The notes: a model not told the origin generated them from the letters alone. DNA of 64,000 bases from Rudanella lutea DSM 19387 (GCF_000383955.1 NZ_KB913013.1:4669694-4733693); one strand, 5' to 3'; shown: positions 45,091 to 54,432, counted from the first letter of the stretch. Numbers and translations are program-made.

Positions 45091-46716
45091 ATGGAACGAA
45101 TTAAACCGGCCTTTACCACTTATCAGTTCAATGTAGATGTGGTCACGCCCGTGCATGTGGGCATGGCCCAGGAGAAGCATTATATGCCTGGCCTCGACTT
45201 TGTGCAGAAAGGCTCATCACTCACGTTTTTGAATGCCGATGGCTTGTTCAAAGCACTCTTGCCCGAACAACTCGACAAGGTAACAGCCGACATGGCCGCT
45301 GGTGAATTTGACAGGCTGAACACGTACCTGGGAAATTTACCCGTCATCAACGACCCCGACGTGCGACTGCGCGAGGAGACCGTTGATACCCTGAACCGAA
45401 CCATTCGGGAAATTCGCCGGGCTTATGTGTCGGGGTTGGGGCAACCTACATTGCCGGGTACGTCGCTCAAAGGGGCTATCCGGTCGGTGTTGGTGTGGCA
45501 TCTGACTCGTCATCAAATGCCTCAGGCCGACAACTGGGGCAAGCTGGATGAGACCTTGTTTGGGCCAATAACGGCTAACTTTATGCGGTATCTGCAACTG
45601 AGCGATGTTTGTTTTGAGCAGGATGCCCTGCGGGTCTTTCCCGTGAAAGTGTTTTCCGGCGATGGCAACCCAAACGTACCCGGCAATACCAAAGGACAGT
45701 GGAAGCATGGGCGAGACGATAAAGCACGGCTGAACCATCACCCGGAATTCATGCCCGAAAGCGTACAAACACGGGCAAACGAAGGCTTTCTAAACTTTTT
45801 CGAATCGTTACGGCCGGGACAGAGAAGCGAATTGCGAATCGGTCTAGCGACCTCTTTGCTGAACGAATGGTTTGCTAAACGTATGCAGGAAGACCCATTT
45901 TACCGTAAGCCATTTGAGCAGCTAACGGGTAGCGAACTAATCCGGTTGATTCGCGACCATACGGCTCAATACCTGACTAAAGAACGCCAGTACTACGAGC
46001 TATTCGACAACGACGACCTGAACGTGAATGCCCGGCGGAGTATGCAGGAACGACTACAGGAACTCGAACGGTCTAACGCTGCTACCAACAGTTGCCTGTT
46101 GCGGGTGGGGGCCAATGTAGGGTTTCACAGTATCACTGGCGATTGGCAGGATATTAGCCGAGGACATTATCAGTCTTGGGTAAGAGACAACTATGTCACG
46201 GTTCAAAATCGGCGACCAAACCATTATAAAGAACGACAACGAACAACGGATCATATTTTTGCTAAAACCCGCAAGTTCGATGTAGTGACTGACCCTGAAC
46301 GGGATTTCTTATTGCCGGGCTTCCTCAAACTCACGCTCGTTGGTGATAACAGAAGCGAGGAAACGCGAGCCAGAACCGGACGACGGATGGTTAGTTTTGG
46401 GCAGGCTTTTAGTACCGACCAACAGCAGAAGGAGCAAAGCCGACACAAACGGTTGGAGGCAGAAAGCCGGAAATACGAGCCTGTTTACTTGAATAAGGTG
46501 CCGCGCAAAGGAGATAAGATTGATGCGGTTGTTGTGAGGACCGGTACGCCAACGGTTCAAATCGAACTGTATATCACCGAACAGAACAAGTCCATAGTTT
46601 CGTTGCGTTATCCCAACCTTCCGGTGGGGCAGGTCATAACCGTATTAGTTAAAGATGCAACACCTAAAGGAGTCGTCAACTCAGTTGAGTTAAGTGCTTT
46701 TAAAAACAAGCCCTGA
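45091..46716 (+). CDS. csm5: Csm5, cap subunit
   Basis: A 541-residue RAMP protein at the 3' end of the crRNA. FNVDVVTPVHVGMAQEKHYM and the motif LPGTSLKGAIRSVLVWHLTR (about 122-141) are characteristic. The C-terminal 120 residues are long and rich in charged residues, ending with a small OB-like beta segment (KGDKIDAVVVRTGTPTVQIE). Two bases separate it from csm4. In Staphylococcus Csm5 also recruits 3' end-trimming nucleases. Confidence 0.92.
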   Translation: MERIKPAFTTYQFNVDVVTPVHVGMAQEKHYMPGLDFVQKGSSLTFLNADGLFKALLPEQLDKVTADMAAGEFDRLNTYLGNLPVINDPDVRLREETVDTLNRTIREIRRAYVSGLGQPTLPGTSLKGAIRSVLVWHLTRHQMPQADNWGKLDETLFGPITANFMRYLQLSDVCFEQDALRVFPVKVFSGDGNPNVPGNTKGQWKHGRDDKARLNHHPEFMPESVQTRANEGFLNFFESLRPGQRSELRIGLATSLLNEWFAKRMQEDPFYRKPFEQLTGSELIRLIRDHTAQYLTKERQYYELFDNDDLNVNARRSMQERLQELERSNAATNSCLLRVGANVGFHSITGDWQDISRGHYQSWVRDNYVTVQNRRPNHYKERQRTTDHIFAKTRKFDVVTDPERDFLLPGFLKLTLVGDNRSEETRARTGRRMVSFGQAFSTDQQQKEQSRHKRLEAESRKYEPVYLNKVPRKGDKIDAVVVRTGTPTVQIELYITEQNKSIVSLRYPNLPVGQVITVLVKDATPKGVVNSVELSAFKNKP

Positions 46717-46830
46717 CCGATTAGGAATCCGATTCCTAATCTGCTAGGGTTTTGGCTAATCGACCAGAGTCGGGCGGCTGTGAAAGTTTTGATAGTGAAT
46801 AAGTTAGTAGATTTAAATTGATGAAGAGAG

Positions 46831-48273
46831 ATGAAAAACTATCTGATTATAACGATTGGAACGCGGGATGTGCAGTTACGGAAAGACCTGATTATGCAGG
46901 CTGATGAATGGACTGTACAGACCATAAAGGACGAGAAAACAGGGCGTGACCGAATAACGGTCAGAAAAGCGGAAAATCAACTCGATGTTTCCTGGTCGAA
47001 AGATTTCCCGGACTATTACACAGTGACACCACGAATTGGCGGAAAAATACTGGCCGATATCACGCTGGCATTCGCCGACATACTGGAGATGCCCCTTATT
47101 ACGCCCGTTGTTGACCAATTAGCTCAGGAAGAAAAAACTGTTGATGTTGTTCTGCTGATTTACACCAATCAGGAACAGGAGTACAGCGAAGGAAAGGTTA
47201 AGCCCTTCCATTACAATAACGATACCCTGTTTTTCGCATCGGTAGTTGAAACACTTCTTCGTCGTCATCCGCTGCTGCAAATGGCAACGTTTGACCAATA
47301 CGAGATTTACGAACGCGTTGCCGATATTGATTATCAGTATGATCAGTTCGCGGCAAAGAACCACTCGCTTTTTGATGACTCTGACGAAGTAGAATCGATC
47401 TTTTTATTGCCACAGGGGGGGATTGATCAAATTAATCAGGCTGTTACGCTTCAACTGATACAGGCGTTTAAGCATAGAGTGAAGCTATATCAGAAACCGG
47501 ACGGAGCTGACCCTGTAGTATTGACGTTTACAGATAGATTTCTGGATGACCTGAACAAACAGAAGATTCACAAGCATCTTGATGATTATGACTTTGATGC
47601 CATAACTGAAGATTTGCATAGTAATACAGGCATTTTTGAAAGAGCCAACTATGCAGCCTTACGGCTAAACCTTCAGTACAATAGTTTGCAACAAGAGATC
47701 AGTGAGAAAGAGAAAGTAGCAGATCTCTACCTGGCAATGAAAATTCGCTTTCTTAAACAAAGAAAGTACAACGAATTTCTCTGGCGGGCCCACACGCTAA
47801 ACGAAGTCTTGTTTAAAATACCAGTTGAAAATATTGTTGGCTCGCTTGGGCAATACTTCAGCTCTGCGTTTGGCAAAAATGACATTAATGAGCCGTTTGA
47901 GCAGAAATTAAAACAGATTCACCCCGACTTGATTGCTTACTTGAAGAAAAAAAATGTTGCCGTTAATAATCCTAACCGATGGGCTTACAAAAGTACTTAC
48001 ATTTTTTTATGCAATAATGGGATTTTTGTTGACCCACAAATGGGGCTTCGGAAACGTGTTGGTGACAAGTTGGAGTTGTTTGCTAAAAAGCGAAATGACG
48101 CTCAACATGGTTTAGGTTCAATTACCTCAGATGAGATCGATGAAATTTTGGGGGGACAGAAACAAGATTATAGATCAGGACAGCTTTTCGCCGATCTCGA
48201 TCAAATCTTCAACATCTCTGGCTTCGGTATCTACGACACCATCGCCACCGAAATCCGCAACCTGCTCGATTGA
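46831..48273 (+). CDS. csm6: Csm6, CARF-HEPN cyclic-oligoadenylate-activated RNase
   Basis: A 480-residue ancillary nuclease. The N-terminal CARF half begins MKNYLIITIGTRDVQLRKDL and includes the ligand loop FLLPQGGIDQINQAV (about 190-204). The C-terminal HEPN RNase motif RxxxxH is R421-H426 in KKRNDAQHG. It cuts RNA nonspecifically when Cas10-made cyclic oligoadenylate binds the CARF domain. It starts 114 bp past csm5. Lower GC than its neighbours. A gene remnant follows in the same frame after its stop. Confidence 0.92.
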   Translation: MKNYLIITIGTRDVQLRKDLIMQADEWTVQTIKDEKTGRDRITVRKAENQLDVSWSKDFPDYYTVTPRIGGKILADITLAFADILEMPLITPVVDQLAQEEKTVDVVLLIYTNQEQEYSEGKVKPFHYNNDTLFFASVVETLLRRHPLLQMATFDQYEIYERVADIDYQYDQFAAKNHSLFDDSDEVESIFLLPQGGIDQINQAVTLQLIQAFKHRVKLYQKPDGADPVVLTFTDRFLDDLNKQKIHKHLDDYDFDAITEDLHSNTGIFERANYAALRLNLQYNSLQQEISEKEKVADLYLAMKIRFLKQRKYNEFLWRAHTLNEVLFKIPVENIVGSLGQYFSSAFGKNDINEPFEQKLKQIHPDLIAYLKKKNVAVNNPNRWAYKSTYIFLCNNGIFVDPQMGLRKRVGDKLELFAKKRNDAQHGLGSITSDEIDEILGGQKQDYRSGQLFADLDQIFNISGFGIYDTIATEIRNLLD

Positions 48274-48297
48274 CCCAGGCCACTCGACCCTGAACCA

Positions 48298-48767
48298 CTA
48301 CTCAACCGCCAACAGAATACGCACCTTTACTGGGTGCAGGAACGCGTAGAAAGAGCCATTGGTCATCTTGACTCGTCTATTTGGGCGTCGGTTTCCGATG
48401 CAGCCGTAGTGGCGAAGATTAATCAGGCGTTGTAGAGTTTGCAACGGGCACATGATTGCCTGCGGGCGGTTGGTCAGCACAACCAGGAGGCAAAAGAGCT
48501 CGTTTCCTGCCTCCCGCTCAACACCAACGATTTCCTGACTATGCCGCTGGGTCAGCACCCCGCCGTACATACGGGTATGTTTAATCGGCTGTGAGTACTG
48601 CACAAACGGCTATCGGGTGAAAATAAGACAAACTTTTCGGCACAAGACTTGCTCAATAGTGGCCTGACTATCAGAGAATAAAAGGAGAAAGGTCGGTAGG
48701 TGTGAAAATGGTGGCCGACCAGAAGGCCCTATTCAAAGCCTACGGCATTACAATTCCGTTGTTCTAA
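48298..48767 (+). pseudogene. decayed gene remnant after csm6
   Basis: In the csm6 frame, beyond its stop, protein-like segments continue between in-frame stops: LNRQQNTHLYWVQERVERAI, then after one stop SLQRAHDCLRAVGQHNQEAK, and a third segment LHKRLSGENKTNFSAQDLL. A further piece in another frame (KMVADQKALFKAYGITIPLF) ends at 48767. Two to three stops plus a frameshift mark a pseudogene. I do not recognise the parent family. Confidence 0.6.
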
Positions 48768-48787
48768 AATCCATTGGTTTTTAATTG

Positions 48788-49798
48788 TTACCATCCATAC
48801 CGCCCCGCCAACGCCCGCGCTTTTTCGGCAAAAGCAGCCCGTTTGTCTATCGGCTCCAGCAGTTCGGCGTCGGGGCCGAGTTCAAACAGGGCGGCTTCCA
48901 GTTCGCGGTTCCAGCGGAGATGATAAATGAAGTCAATAAACTCACCCGTGCGTTGCCCGATGTCCTGGGTGTGATGCAGGGGCTTGGTCAACACATAATG
49001 AGCGCGGGGAAACCAGACCCGCACCCGGTACTCGCGCAGCGGCTCACCCTCGATGCGCGTAAAGCCGACCACATCGGTCAGGTACGTTGACCAATCTACG
49101 TCGCAGGGCCGACGCCGGAGGTCGGGCAGGGGTTTAAGTTTGTCGATTCGGTCGAGGGCGAGGTTGAGCAACCGCTTTGGTTCGGCCGCCCAGCCGTAGA
49201 TGTGCCAGCGGTTGTTGTATTCCTTCAGCAAATAGGGGCTAAACGTGTATGCCACCGGCTCTCGGCCAAACTCGGTGTAGGTCAGCAGGGCCGGGTGGTC
49301 AGCCCTGATCAAATCGTACAGGGGTTTGAGCCAATCGCTACCGGTGTAGAGAGGGTTCTGCTCATAGTGTACCACCGCTTTCTGACTGCTATCGGCCGCA
49401 ATACCGGCGCGATCTTCTAATTTCAGAAAAACCCCATCGAGCCCCTCAAATTCATTGAGTCGGGCTACCCAGTCGAGGGCGGCTGCCATGTCGGAAACCA
49501 GATTTTTTTCATCCGGGAAAAGCGCCAGATACAGGGAAAACCGTTTCGAGCATTCGTACCGGTTCAGGACCTGATTATACCTGATTTCGGCGCCCTGATT
49601 CTGCGCCAGCTGCCTGAGCGTATCCAGTAAATTGTAAAAGGTCCGTTCGGAAAAACCATCGAAAAGCGGATTAGGATTTTTCTCGCCGGCAAGTTTGAAA
49701 GCCGGTAACGCGTTGTTAACAAGGGCATTATGAATCCGTTTCAGGCGCGTAAACTGCGTATCGGTATAAGGTTGTGGAAGTGCGTTGGACATGGACAT
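48788..49798 (-). CDS. WYL-domain transcriptional regulator
   Basis: A 336-residue regulator. N-terminal winged-helix-like region about 10-80 (FTRLKRIHNALVNNALPAFK), then the WYL fold with YTFSPYLLKEYNNRWHIYGW, and a C-terminal WCX-type extension (VRVWFPRAHYVLTKPLHHTQ). WYL proteins sense ssDNA or nucleotides and control defence genes. It is transcribed divergently from the coiled-coil membrane gene; palindromes at 49834-49854 and 53315-53335 are the likely binding sites. Confidence 0.88.
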   Translation of the reverse strand: MSMSNALPQPYTDTQFTRLKRIHNALVNNALPAFKLAGEKNPNPLFDGFSERTFYNLLDTLRQLAQNQGAEIRYNQVLNRYECSKRFSLYLALFPDEKNLVSDMAAALDWVARLNEFEGLDGVFLKLEDRAGIAADSSQKAVVHYEQNPLYTGSDWLKPLYDLIRADHPALLTYTEFGREPVAYTFSPYLLKEYNNRWHIYGWAAEPKRLLNLALDRIDKLKPLPDLRRRPCDVDWSTYLTDVVGFTRIEGEPLREYRVRVWFPRAHYVLTKPLHHTQDIGQRTGEFIDFIYHLRWNRELEAALFELGPDAELLEPIDKRAAFAEKARALAGRYGW

Positions 49799-49833
49799 CA
49801 GGTTTTTAACCCAAAAATGAGCTTTTTATTTTT

Positions 49834-49854
49834 CACTGCAAAAAGATTGCAGTG
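49834..49854. promoter_or_regulatory. 8-5-8 palindrome, likely WYL operator 1
   Basis: CACTGCAA-N5-TTGCAGTG, a perfect inverted repeat. A TTGTTTTG box (TAnnTTTG-like) follows at 49863-49870. The same palindrome and spacing recur at 53315-53335. The flanks GTGGG/GTGGGG also match. Lies in the divergent interval between the WYL gene and the membrane gene. Confidence 0.75.
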
Positions 49855-49898
49855 GGAGTGGCTTGTTTTGCAACGTTCAATCAAACCAACGCAAGACT

Positions 49899-51185
49899 AT
49901 GACAACCTTCACTACCTTCTTTTCGACCCGCACTACTACCGTTTCTGACTCTGCCGACACGCTGTTCTCAACCGAGCCGGTAACGCTCGCCGTGGCTACC
50001 GACACGACAGTTGAGCCCGCCGACGCACCCCTGCCACCCGTAAACCTCAACGCTGTGGGCTACGAAAAGGCCGAGCGGCACCGGGGCAATGCACTGGCCC
50101 TCGACAACCTGCTCAACCGGGTGCTACGCGGCTATTTGGTGGAGGAACGAAACGACGACGACCGGCGCCAACGCCATGAGCAACGCACCGACGAGCAGAT
50201 TCTGGACCTCGAAAAAAAGGCCGCTGACGCCCGTACGCGCATCCGGCAGATCAACGAGTCGGAGATGCCCGCCGTGCAGGACCAACTGGCCGAACTCGAC
50301 GATGAGATTCTGCAAATCCGCAAAGACGAAGCCGCTGGCTTGCGCGACCCCAACCACCTCGACCGGATGAAACTGCGGCTCTTTGGATTGGCTACCTTGC
50401 TGGGTACCCTGTTTGTGTACCTCTTCTACGTGTCGTCATTTTATTCGGGCTTTTTGCGCGATGTGGCCACCGAAATGCAGGCAGCTGGCCCCGATGGACA
50501 GTCGGCAGTATTATCAGCCATTTTTTCGAAGCAAGCTTTTGTTACGCTGCATTTTCATTGGGCGGGGCCGCTGCTGCTGTTTGTTTTCGGTATCGGGTTG
50601 CATGTGCTTTGGGACATAACCGGCTGGTTAGGCAAAGTCGGTTTTGGTGCGCTGCTTCTGGTGGTACTCGGTACGGACGCGTTGATTGCCTACTTCGTGG
50701 AACATAAAATCCATGACATGAAAATAATGATGGGCAAGGCAAACGAGACCGATCCGCATGATTGGTGGACTTCGCCGGAGTTCTGGTTGGTGATGGCGCT
50801 GGGATTTGTGGCCGCTTTGGCCTGGAGTCTGCTGCTCCACGCCTGGATGCACGAGATTGGCAAGAAAGACGTGTCGCGCCTGACGGCGCTCGAAATTCGC
50901 CACCGCGAAGACAAGAAGATTCCGCTCAAAACCCGCATTACCGCCCTGAAAAACCAGCTCCTCGAACTCGAAGGCGACATGGCCCGGCTCGAACTCGACA
51001 TCAAGGCCCTCCGCGAGAGTCGGCAGGCGGTGGTGTTTAGCCCCTCGGAGCTGGAGAAGTACGTAACTGATTTCTACGACGGCTGGCTCACCTACGTGAA
51101 CAATCGGATGGGCAACGATGCCGCCCTGCGCGCCGAGTGCGATGCCGTGATGCGGGCCTTCCGGGCACAGCACCTGCCCACGTAG
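49899..51185 (+). CDS. coiled-coil, four-helix membrane protein of the adaptation block
   Basis: A 428-residue protein from the ATG at 49899 (upstream codons to 49863 are promoter). No signal peptide. An N-terminal coiled coil about 95-150 (EKKAADARTRIRQINESEMP), four membrane helices about 161-185, 222-242, 247-268 and 295-318, and a second coiled coil about 340-385 (LKNQLLELEGDMARLELDIK). No enzymatic motif. It stands first behind WYL operator 1 and is followed by the vWA-like gene and cas1. Not recognised; it could be a membrane platform or sensor for the CRISPR adaptation block. Confidence 0.72.
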   Translation: MTTFTTFFSTRTTTVSDSADTLFSTEPVTLAVATDTTVEPADAPLPPVNLNAVGYEKAERHRGNALALDNLLNRVLRGYLVEERNDDDRRQRHEQRTDEQILDLEKKAADARTRIRQINESEMPAVQDQLAELDDEILQIRKDEAAGLRDPNHLDRMKLRLFGLATLLGTLFVYLFYVSSFYSGFLRDVATEMQAAGPDGQSAVLSAIFSKQAFVTLHFHWAGPLLLFVFGIGLHVLWDITGWLGKVGFGALLLVVLGTDALIAYFVEHKIHDMKIMMGKANETDPHDWWTSPEFWLVMALGFVAALAWSLLLHAWMHEIGKKDVSRLTALEIRHREDKKIPLKTRITALKNQLLELEGDMARLELDIKALRESRQAVVFSPSELEKYVTDFYDGWLTYVNNRMGNDAALRAECDAVMRAFRAQHLPT

Positions 51186-51259
51186 AGACGCATACTTGCG
51201 TCTCATAACTTCATCGTCGCCTATACGTCAGCATAGGAGACGCACGTATGCGTCTCTAC
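51182..51259. repeat. GAGACGCA inverted repeat
   Basis: Arms 51182-51204 and 51237-51259 (23 bp, units GTAGAGACGCATAC) pair with one mismatch. Each arm is itself palindromic (GAGACGCA...TGCGTCTC). It starts at the membrane gene's stop and precedes the vWA-like gene. Confidence 0.85.
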
Positions 51260-51284
51260 AGAAAACCATAAACCATTCAACACC

Positions 51285-52154
51285 ATGACCAACTTCTTCT
51301 ACTGCCTGCTTCTTTCTATGGTTGTCTCAAACGCCACCGTGGCTGCAATCCCTGCTGCCAAACAGCCCACCAATTACGTGGTGCTGCTCGACCTCTCCGA
51401 CCGGTTGCTGGCCCCCAAACAAGCCGAGCGCGATCTGGCAATGGTGCAGGCCGTGTTTGCTGAATTCGACAGCCGGGTGCGTTCGCAGCAGATCATTTTC
51501 TCGAAAGACTGCTTTCGGGTGGTGATTGCCCCGCAAAAAGGCATCAGCTACCGGCCCGAAGCGTTTATGGACGCGCTCTACCTCGACATGGATGCCCTGA
51601 CGATGGCCGACAAACGCAAGCGGCTCGATGCCCTCCGCGCCGACCTGCCCCGCCAACTCGCGGCCCTGTATCGGCAGGCGCTAACGGGTAAACGCCAAGC
51701 CGGACGCGGAACCGCCCGCGACTTTGCCGGCTGCGACCTCTGGCAGTACGCCAACGAGCAACTCCCCACCGACTTGCGCCCTCACGCCCAAAACGTGCTG
51801 GTGGTGCTCACCGATGGCTACCTGGACTTTGAGCGCAACACCCACGGCCTCACACAGGGCAACCGCGCTACCGATTCGCGCATGCTCGACCGGCTCCGGC
51901 GCGACCCGAACTGGCGGCAAACGCTCGCCCGACCCACCGAGGGGCTTATGCCGTTAACCAAAAATCTGCCCAACCTGCGCGTATGCGTAGCCGAAGTGCG
52001 GCCCAAATACGATCATTTGCACGAAGCCGACTTGCTCACCGCTCTTTGGGACAAATGGTTGCGCGAGAGCCGGGCCGTGCGTTGGGCCGTGCAGGTGCAG
52101 GGCAGTATGCCCAAATCGCTGGCTATGTTGCGAGAGTTTTTAAAGAGCGAATGA
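51285..52154 (+). CDS. exported vWA-like protein of the adaptation block
   Basis: A 289-residue protein with a signal peptide (MTNFFYCLLLSMVVSNATVA). A von Willebrand A-like domain about 28-270 has D36-L-S38 (YVVLLDLSDRLL), in which the third MIDAS serine is replaced, and LVVLTDGYLDFE with a clear TDG. One interior pair of cysteines. Its neighbours are the membrane gene and cas1. Because it carries an export signal while cas genes act in the cytoplasm, partnership with the membrane protein is more likely than direct contact with Cas1. Confidence 0.78.
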   Translation: MTNFFYCLLLSMVVSNATVAAIPAAKQPTNYVVLLDLSDRLLAPKQAERDLAMVQAVFAEFDSRVRSQQIIFSKDCFRVVIAPQKGISYRPEAFMDALYLDMDALTMADKRKRLDALRADLPRQLAALYRQALTGKRQAGRGTARDFAGCDLWQYANEQLPTDLRPHAQNVLVVLTDGYLDFERNTHGLTQGNRATDSRMLDRLRRDPNWRQTLARPTEGLMPLTKNLPNLRVCVAEVRPKYDHLHEADLLTALWDKWLRESRAVRWAVQVQGSMPKSLAMLREFLKSE

Positions 52155-52287
52155 GTGAAAGAGTGAAAGAGCGGCTGACGCGTTCAGAATTACTCTTTGC
52201 CAAACCGGAGCGACGGTCCTCACTCATTCACTCTTTCGCTCATTCACTCTTTTTCTCTTTCACTCATTCACTCTTTCACCGTTTCAC
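52153..52287. repeat. TTTCACTC-family inverted repeats before cas1
   Basis: GAGTGAAAGAGTGAAAGAG at 52153-52171 faces an array of CACTCATTCACTCTTTC-like units at 52221-52287. Same family as 18517-18582. It occupies the vWA-cas1 interval and gives the cas1 frame a false 31-residue N-terminal extension. Confidence 0.85.
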
Positions 52288-52289
52288 TA

Positions 52290-53282
52290 ATGACACAACT
52301 CATCCTCAATCAACGCGGCAGCAGCCTTTCGGTCAAAGAAGGCCGGTATCGGGTACGGACGCAGGACCGCGAGTTTTTCGTGCCGGTACAGACAGTCAAA
52401 ACCATTGTGCTGCACGCGGCTACGCGCATGAGTCATGAGGTGGCCATGACGGCCATCGAACACAATACCGACCTCTTGTTTGTCGACCGCAAGGGCTTCC
52501 CGGCTGGGCGGCTCTGGAGTCATCAGTTTGGGAGTATCGCCACTATTCGGAAGCACCAATTAGCTTTTGCTACGGGCGAGGCCGGGGCTGTGTGGGTGCG
52601 CGAGTGGCTGCTGCGGAAGCTGGCAAGCCAACGGGCTGTGCTCGATGGCCTTGCGCTGCTGTCGAGTGCCACCTTGCCCACCGACGCGCTCGTGGCCCTC
52701 GACCGCTACGCTGATCGGCTCGGTAACGTGCCCACGGCCGACCTCAGCCTGTGCTTCGATACCTTCCGGGGGCTGGAAGGCAGCGCGGGACGGGTGTACT
52801 TTGGGGCCATCAATCAACTGCTGCCCGAAACCTACCGGTTTAGCAGGCGGAGCGGGCGCGGGGCCACCGATGCCTTCAACTGCCTGCTCAACTATGCCTA
52901 CGGGATGATCTACGGTACCTGCGAGTCGGCCCTGATTCAGGCCGGAATTGATCCGTTTGTGGGCGTCATGCACCGCGACGAGTACAACCGCCCGGTGCTG
53001 GTCTATGACTTCATCGAACCCTACCGCGCCTGGGCCGACTACGTGGTGTGCCATCTGCTGATGCAGGAGGTCATTTTTGATGAGTTTTTTGACATAGACG
53101 GCCGTAACGACGGATCGGGGCAGTACTGGCTCAATACATCGGGCAAGCGGATTCTGATTCAGGCCATGAACGACTACCTGGCCGAACTCGTCACGCTGGA
53201 GGGCCTGAGCCGCTCAAGGGCGCAGCACCTGCTGCTCGACGCCCAGCGGCTGGCCTCCCGGCTAAAACGTACAACGGCTTAG
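52290..53282 (+). CDS. cas1: CRISPR integrase Cas1
   Basis: A 330-residue Cas1 that inserts prespacers at the leader end of the array with Cas2. The metal triad is E163 (FRGLEGSAGR), H228 (VGVMHRDEYN) and D240 (VYDFIEPYRAW), with normal spacing. The ATG at 52290 (MTQLILNQRGSSLSVKEGRY) follows the repeat block. No reverse transcriptase fusion. Stops 101 bp before the primase-polymerase ATG; the second WYL palindrome lies between. Confidence 0.97.
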   Translation: MTQLILNQRGSSLSVKEGRYRVRTQDREFFVPVQTVKTIVLHAATRMSHEVAMTAIEHNTDLLFVDRKGFPAGRLWSHQFGSIATIRKHQLAFATGEAGAVWVREWLLRKLASQRAVLDGLALLSSATLPTDALVALDRYADRLGNVPTADLSLCFDTFRGLEGSAGRVYFGAINQLLPETYRFSRRSGRGATDAFNCLLNYAYGMIYGTCESALIQAGIDPFVGVMHRDEYNRPVLVYDFIEPYRAWADYVVCHLLMQEVIFDEFFDIDGRNDGSGQYWLNTSGKRILIQAMNDYLAELVTLEGLSRSRAQHLLLDAQRLASRLKRTTA

Positions 53283-53314
53283 CAACCCGTTGGGCCGTTA
53301 GGTCAACGTAATTT

Positions 53315-53335
53315 CACTGCAATTCGATTGCAGTG
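53315..53335. promoter_or_regulatory. 8-5-8 palindrome, likely WYL operator 2
   Basis: CACTGCAA-N5-TTGCAGTG, perfect, flanked by ATTT on the left and GGGG on the right. TACTTTTG, a good TAnnTTTG box, lies at 53344-53351. The distance from the palindrome to the box equals that of operator 1. It gives the primase-polymerase gene its own promoter. Confidence 0.78.
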
Positions 53336-53382
53336 GGGCGCCCTACTTTTGTAGCATCTTCCACCTAAAACCTCGCACGATC

Positions 53383-54432
53383 ATGACAACGACGACACCG
53401 ACGCTCTCTTTTGGTACGGCCCTCACCAGTCCCACCGATGCGCTCCAAACGCGCTCATTGGCCGAGGTACACACGCTCATCACGACCGATGCGGGGTTGC
53501 AACACACCACCACGCGCCTGCGGAACCTCCGCACCCTGGATGCTGACGCTTTCCGAACGGCCAAAACGCGGCTGTCCTACGTGGTGGGGAGTGTGTTTGC
53601 GCCCAACGAGGCCGGGCAGGTGCTGCGCCGTACCGAACAGTTTGGCGCGGCTTTCTACGCAATTCTGGACATTGACCATTGCCCCGACCTCAACGGCCAA
53701 CTGCCCGACAGTCTGCGCGACGATGAGTACGTGGCCCTGGCCTTTGTGTCGCCGTCGGGTATGGGTCTGAAAGTGGTGGTGCGCCTGCTCGAACCCTGTA
53801 CTGATGCGCGGCAATTTCAGCTGGCTTACCGGGCCTTTGCGGGCGAGTGGGCCTTGCGCCACCGCTGGGCTACGGGGCTCGACCTGCGCACCTCCGACGT
53901 GACGCGGGCCTGTTTTCTGGCTCACGACCCGACGGCTTACCTCAACCCCAACGCGATGCCGGTAGACTGGTCGCGCTGGCAAACCGAGGCCGAGGCCGAT
54001 TTGCCCGGTATGGCCGAAACGCCAACCGTTACCCGCAAGCCGGCCACTGAGCGTCCGCTCAACGAAACTGCCTACCAGCAGGTGCTGCGGGCCGTGGCAG
54101 GTAAGGAGGTGCCCGTCAGGAGGGAGAAGCAGACGTTTGTGCCCGACGCCCTACTGGCCCTCGAACCCGATGTGCAAACCATCTGCACCCGTATGGGCTG
54201 GACGCTCCTGATGGCGCAACCGCTCAACTACGGGCTGAAGTTTGTGGTGCGGCAGGGGCATCAGACCGGCGAGGTCAACGTGCACTGGGGCAAGCGCGGT
54301 TTCTCGGTGGTGCGTTCGCCCAAAACCGGTACCGACCCCGCCCTGACCGACCGGCTTCACGAGCAACTTTTTGCCCTGCTCTTCCCCACGCACGTGGTGG
54401 AAAACGTACCGCTAACCGTGTCGGTGAATTAA
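53383..54432 (+). CDS. CRISPR-associated primase-polymerase, BT4734/BF3469-like (type B)
   Basis: A 349-residue archaeo-eukaryotic primase-type protein. Catalytic acids D96-I-D98 (YAILDIDHCPD), SPSGMGLKVVVR (about 123-134, nucleotide-binding Ser/Lys), and the late acid D172 with D182 (SDVTRACFLAHDP). The C-terminal part about 240-345 is a separate small domain. Such proteins lie beside cas1-cas2 in Bacteroidota and are proposed to help prespacer processing. Located between cas1 and cas2, behind its own WYL palindrome. DNA or RNA preference is not readable. Confidence 0.85.
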   Translation: MTTTTPTLSFGTALTSPTDALQTRSLAEVHTLITTDAGLQHTTTRLRNLRTLDADAFRTAKTRLSYVVGSVFAPNEAGQVLRRTEQFGAAFYAILDIDHCPDLNGQLPDSLRDDEYVALAFVSPSGMGLKVVVRLLEPCTDARQFQLAYRAFAGEWALRHRWATGLDLRTSDVTRACFLAHDPTAYLNPNAMPVDWSRWQTEAEADLPGMAETPTVTRKPATERPLNETAYQQVLRAVAGKEVPVRREKQTFVPDALLALEPDVQTICTRMGWTLLMAQPLNYGLKFVVRQGHQTGEVNVHWGKRGFSVVRSPKTGTDPALTDRLHEQLFALLFPTHVVENVPLTVSVN

